Positions 6,981-9,097 of a DNA stretch of 9,097 nucleotides are shown here, piece after piece; position 1 is the stretch's first letter; each line of letters starts with the position of its first letter. This DNA comes from Alistipes sp. (lineage in GTDB: Bacteria > Bacteroidota > Bacteroidia > Bacteroidales > Rikenellaceae), in the NCBI GenBank assembly GCA_017391185.1, contig JAFOZN010000119.1:1-9097 (forward strand), written 5' to 3'. The notes under the pieces are model-generated. The model was not told where the DNA came from. It did no database searches and saw only the letters and a program-made list of their open reading frames with translations. The position numbers and the translations under genes are program-made.

Positions 6981-8636
6981 ATGTTCGAATCGCTATTTCT
7001 TTCGCACTCGGCACTACAGGCTGTGGTGGTGATCTCGTTGATCTCTGCCATAGGACTTATCTTCGGTAAGTTGCGCTTGTGGGGAATCTCGCTCGGTGTG
7101 ACATTTGTATTTTTTGCGGGTATCATGGCGGGGCACTTTGGCTTGACGATTGATCCCAAGATGTTGCTCTTTGCTGAGAATTTCGGCTTGGTGTTGTTTG
7201 TCTATGCGTTGGGCTTACAGGTCGGCCCAGGTTTTATGAGTGCCTTTCGCGAGGGGGGTGTTAAACTCAATGCGCTGGCTGGAGTTGTCATCTTGCTCGG
7301 TACGGCTATGGCTATCGGCTTCAGCTTTGCTTTCGATTTGCCGTTGTCGGAGATGATGGGTGTTTTGTGCGGTGCTACGACAAATACCCCTGCTTTGGGT
7401 GCTTCGCAGCAGACCTTGGCGCAGATGGGATTGCCTACGACAGATCCTGCGTTGAGCTGTGCTGTGACCTATCCTTTGGGTGTGGTGGGTGTGATTATCG
7501 CTATCTTGGTGATGCGTAAATTGTGGGTGCGCGAGAGAGATCTTGCTGGGCCTAACGAGGAGCATGTCAATAATACATTCATCGCTACACTACAAGTTCA
7601 GAATCCAGGAGTTTTCGGTAAGGATATGCATACCATCGCTACGCTTACCCATGTGCCGTTTGTGATTTCACGCCTGTGGCGTGGCGGTGAGGTGATTTTG
7701 CCATCGAATGATACCCATCTTCAAGAGGGAGACAGAGTGATGGTCATAGCTTCGCGTAGAGATGTCGATACTCTGGAGGCGATGATTGGTCGCAGGGAGA
7801 GTATAGATTGGAACCGCGATAATGTCGATTGGAATGCGCTGGATAGCAAACTCATCTCGCGCCGAATAATCATCACGCGTGCCGATATCAATGGTCGCAC
7901 ACTCGGCTCGTTGCATCTGCGCAACAGTTATGGTGTGAATATCAGCCGAATATATCGTGGCGATATGTCTCTGTTGGCGACACCCGATTTGCGTTTGCAG
8001 GTAGGAGATTGTGTTGTCGTGGTGGGTGGCGAGAGAGCGTTGCTCAAGATTGAGAAGGTGTTGGGTAATGCCGAGAAGGAGCTCAATGAGCCAAACCTTA
8101 CATCTATATATATAGGTCTGGTCTTGGGTTTGGTGCTGGGTGCTGTGCCTATATCATTCCCTGGTATCAGTTTCCCTGTCAAGTTGGGCTTGGCGGGAGG
8201 TCCGATTATTGTCGGCATACTGATAGGTATCTATGGATCTCGTTTCCATCTGGTTACATATACCACCCGTAGTGCAAACCTTATGCTTCGAGGTTTTGGT
8301 CTTTCGCTCTACTTGGCTTGTTTGGGCCTCAGCTCTGGAGGCGATTTCTTTGAGTCGGCGATTAGTGTGACGGGAGCTTTATGGGTAGGTTTGGGATTTT
8401 TGATTACCCTCTTGCCTGTGGTGGTGGTTGGATTGGCTTCGATGCGTATCTTTGGGGTGGATTTCGCTACTGTGTGCGGTATGTTGTGCGGCTCGATGGC
8501 AAATCCTATGGCTCTGAACTATGCCAACGATACGCTCGAAGGCGACCATGCTTCGGTGGCATACGCTACGGTATATCCGCTCTCGATGTTCCTCAGAGTG
8601 ATACTCGCTCAGGTGGTATTGATGCTGTTTTTGTAG
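6981..8636 (+). CDS. Aspartate:alanine exchanger (AspT/YidE-type) family transporter with two TrkA-C domains
   Basis: This 551 aa inner-membrane protein has the layout of the AAE transporter family. An N-terminal hydrophobic half (about 1-180) includes helices at 13-29, 37-52, 66-80, 97-118 and 160-178, with the conserved GATTNTPALGA loop (131-141). Next come two cytoplasmic TrkA-C (RCK_C) domains at about 200-270 and 290-362, each ending in the GDxVxVxxxxxxL pattern (GDRVMVIA, GDCVVVVG). A second hydrophobic half follows (about 373-551), with a pseudo-repeated CGSMANPMALNYAND motif (503-517). Tandem TrkA-C domains between two five-to-six-helix halves are diagnostic. AspT itself exchanges aspartate for alanine; substrates of most relatives, including YidE and YbjL, are not established, so aspartate here is only a hypothesis. 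The ATG at 6981 is 76 bp after the peptidase stop, suggesting one operon. No Shine-Dalgarno is seen, and no strong hairpin terminator follows. Confidence 0.9.
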   Translation: MFESLFLSHSALQAVVVISLISAIGLIFGKLRLWGISLGVTFVFFAGIMAGHFGLTIDPKMLLFAENFGLVLFVYALGLQVGPGFMSAFREGGVKLNALAGVVILLGTAMAIGFSFAFDLPLSEMMGVLCGATTNTPALGASQQTLAQMGLPTTDPALSCAVTYPLGVVGVIIAILVMRKLWVRERDLAGPNEEHVNNTFIATLQVQNPGVFGKDMHTIATLTHVPFVISRLWRGGEVILPSNDTHLQEGDRVMVIASRRDVDTLEAMIGRRESIDWNRDNVDWNALDSKLISRRIIITRADINGRTLGSLHLRNSYGVNISRIYRGDMSLLATPDLRLQVGDCVVVVGGERALLKIEKVLGNAEKELNEPNLTSIYIGLVLGLVLGAVPISFPGISFPVKLGLAGGPIIVGILIGIYGSRFHLVTYTTRSANLMLRGFGLSLYLACLGLSSGGDFFESAISVTGALWVGLGFLITLLPVVVVGLASMRIFGVDFATVCGMLCGSMANPMALNYANDTLEGDHASVAYATVYPLSMFLRVILAQVVLMLFL

Positions 8637-8655
8637 AAAATATAGATTTTTTTAC

Positions 8656-8672
8656 ATTTTTAGCCTAAAAAT
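8656..8672. repeat. AT-rich 17 bp palindrome abutting the tRNA promoter
   Basis: ATTTTTAG and CTAAAAAT form 8 bp arms around a single C. The dyad ends one base before the -33 TTTG of the tRNA promoter and lies 20 bp after the transporter stop. It could be a weak terminator for the transporter, an operator, an upstream promoter element, or chance in AT-rich DNA. Confidence 0.35.
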
Positions 8673-8703
8673 TTTGCAGTTTATAAAATAGTGGCTATAT
8701 TTG
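8673..8703 (+). promoter_or_regulatory. Bacteroidetes housekeeping promoter for tRNA-Leu
   Basis: TTTG at 8673-8676 (-33 box) and TATATTTG at 8696-8703 (-7 box, full TAnnTTTG match) are separated by exactly 19 nt, the optimal arrangement for the Bacteroidetes primary sigma factor. Initiation is expected around 8709-8712, about 35 nt before the mature tRNA. Confidence 0.88.
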
Positions 8704-8714
8704 CACACCTTTTC

Positions 8715-8732
8715 GGCGGAGCATCATCCGCC
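8715..8732 (+). other. GC-rich hairpin in the tRNA leader
   Basis: GGCGGA (8715-8720) and TCCGCC (8727-8732) form a perfect 6 bp stem around a 6 nt loop inside the predicted 5' leader, 12 nt before the tRNA. It may help processing or folding of the precursor; the function is unknown. Confidence 0.5.
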
Positions 8733-8744
8733 ACGAGTGAAGAG

Positions 8745-8828
8745 GCCCAGGTGGTGAAATTGGTAGACACGCTACTTTGAGGGGGTAGTGAGCATTAGCT
8801 CGTGCAAGTTCGAGTCTTGTCCTGGGCA
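8745..8828 (+). tRNA. tRNA-Leu, anticodon GAG
   Basis: The 84 nt gene folds as a type II tRNA. The acceptor stem is GCCCAGG/CCTGGGC and the D arm is GTG/CAC with the AAATTGGTAGA loop. The anticodon stem CTACT/GGTAG carries loop TTGAGGG, with GAG at 8779-8781. A long variable arm (GAGC/GCTC) precedes the T arm GCAAG/CTTGT with loop TTCGAGT. The discriminator is A; the 3' CCA is not encoded. It would read leucine codons CUC and CUU. It has its own promoter and terminator, so it is a stand-alone transcription unit. Confidence 0.97.
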
Positions 8829-8829
8829 C

Positions 8830-8860
8830 AAAAAAGAGAGTCGTTTGACTCTCTTTTTTT
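8830..8860. terminator. Symmetric rho-independent terminator after tRNA-Leu
   Basis: GAGAGTC (8836-8842) pairs with GACTCTC (8847-8853) around the loop GTTT. It is flanked by A(6) at 8830-8835 and T(7) at 8854-8860. It starts two bases after the tRNA and lies 21 bp past the stop of the converging minus-strand gene. Because both flanks qualify, it can serve both directions. Confidence 0.92.
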
Positions 8861-8881
8861 ATGCCCATTTGGCAACGATAT

Positions 8882-9097
8882 TTATTTACTCTTCCATCTT
8901 GCTGAGGCAATCGAGCGGGCGGGGAGTGTGAGAGTAAATTCGCGTTTGGAATCTTTCACTACGATATCCTTCTGCTCTTTGTTGTGGTTGGCTGCGATGA
9001 TAGCCAGCGAGGAGTCGGGATTGACGAATGCTGCCATCTCAACACCTTCGGGGAGAGAACTCTCTACATCTATCGCCCACGCATCGGGCATAATTAC
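8882..9097 (-). CDS. C-terminal end of a probable GH30-like glycoside hydrolase, cut by the window edge
   Basis: The minus-strand frame stays open to the right edge, so the ATG at 9091 is internal and only the last 71 residues are visible. The segment has the pattern of the C-terminal beta-sandwich seen after the TIM barrel in GH30-type glucosidases and xylanases: AAFVNPDSSLAIIAANHNKEQKD (split as AAFVNPDSS, then LAIIAANHN), followed by FTLTLPARSIASARWK at the very end. This matches the family trend 'F-x-NPDGS-x-(V)n-x-N' and 'F-x-x-x-LPxxSIxSxxW'. The catalytic barrel lies outside the window, so activity and signal peptide cannot be judged. Other glycosidase families with a similar terminal beta-domain remain possible. 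It converges on the tRNA terminator at 8830-8860. Confidence 0.6.
   Translation of the reverse strand, partial: VIMPDAWAIDVESSLPEGVEMAAFVNPDSSLAIIAANHNKEQKDIVVKDSKREFTLTLPARSIASARWKSK

Noticed and set aside
7215..8218. Minus-strand open frames antisense to the transporter gene
   Set aside because: They have low-complexity His/Gln/Ser/Thr-rich translations typical of antisense shadows of a membrane protein gene.
8695..8910. Minus-strand open frame of 71 codons with PRTRLELARANAH-like sequence
   Set aside because: It is the antisense translation of the tRNA-Leu gene and its terminator, a frequent spurious ORF that appears wherever such a tRNA occurs.
1..9097. CRISPR arrays, insertion sequences, integrase or attachment sites, toxin-antitoxin or defence genes
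   Set aside because: No regularly spaced repeats, transposase or recombinase motifs, or small paired genes were seen. No direct repeat of the tRNA 3' end was noticed within the window.

Overview
The window looks like an ordinary chromosomal stretch of a Bacteroidales bacterium. Evidence includes TAnnTTTG-type -7 promoter boxes (one with a TTTG -33 box at exactly 19 nt), the absence of Shine-Dalgarno sequences in front of the genes, a peptidase family S46 enzyme, a DUF4964/DUF5127/DUF4965/DUF1793 lipoprotein, and the Bacteroidetes-style GPSHAEEV motif in GpsA. A Rikenellaceae (Alistipes-like) host is a guess from overall character, not a demonstrated assignment. No plasmid, phage, insertion sequence, CRISPR or defence signature was seen.

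Layout. (1) 1-1990, plus strand: the 3' part of gpsA (glycerol-3-phosphate dehydrogenase), then 30 bp later a complete pgi (glucose-6-phosphate isomerase), probably one transcript. (2) 1991-2282: a structured non-coding stretch. It holds a nested imperfect palindrome of about 120 bp starting just after the pgi stop, three small possible hairpins, and a strong symmetric terminator that serves both pgi and the converging gene. (3) 2283-4760, minus strand: a large predicted lipoprotein of the glutaminase-A-like/six-hairpin glycosidase type. (4) 4761-4867: a short divergent promoter region with two back-to-back -7 boxes. (5) 4868-8636, plus strand: an exported S46 dipeptidyl-peptidase with an Arg at the position that marks DPP11 (Asp/Glu-specific), then, after a GNRA-capped intercistronic hairpin, an inner-membrane transporter of the aspartate:alanine exchanger family with two TrkA-C domains. 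(6) 8637-8860: a complete tRNA-Leu(GAG) unit with a textbook Bacteroidetes promoter, a leader hairpin and a symmetric terminator. (7) 8882-9097, minus strand: the C-terminal end of a gene resembling the beta-domain of a GH30 glycoside hydrolase, cut by the window edge.

How the genes may work together. gpsA and pgi are central metabolism (phospholipid precursor and glycolysis). The peptidase and transporter pair suggests use of acidic dipeptides: the periplasmic enzyme would release Asp/Glu-containing dipeptides, and the transporter might handle the resulting aspartate or a related carboxylate. This link is inferred from residue and neighbour evidence. The lipoprotein and the GH30-like fragment are extracytoplasmic hydrolase types common in gut Bacteroidales.
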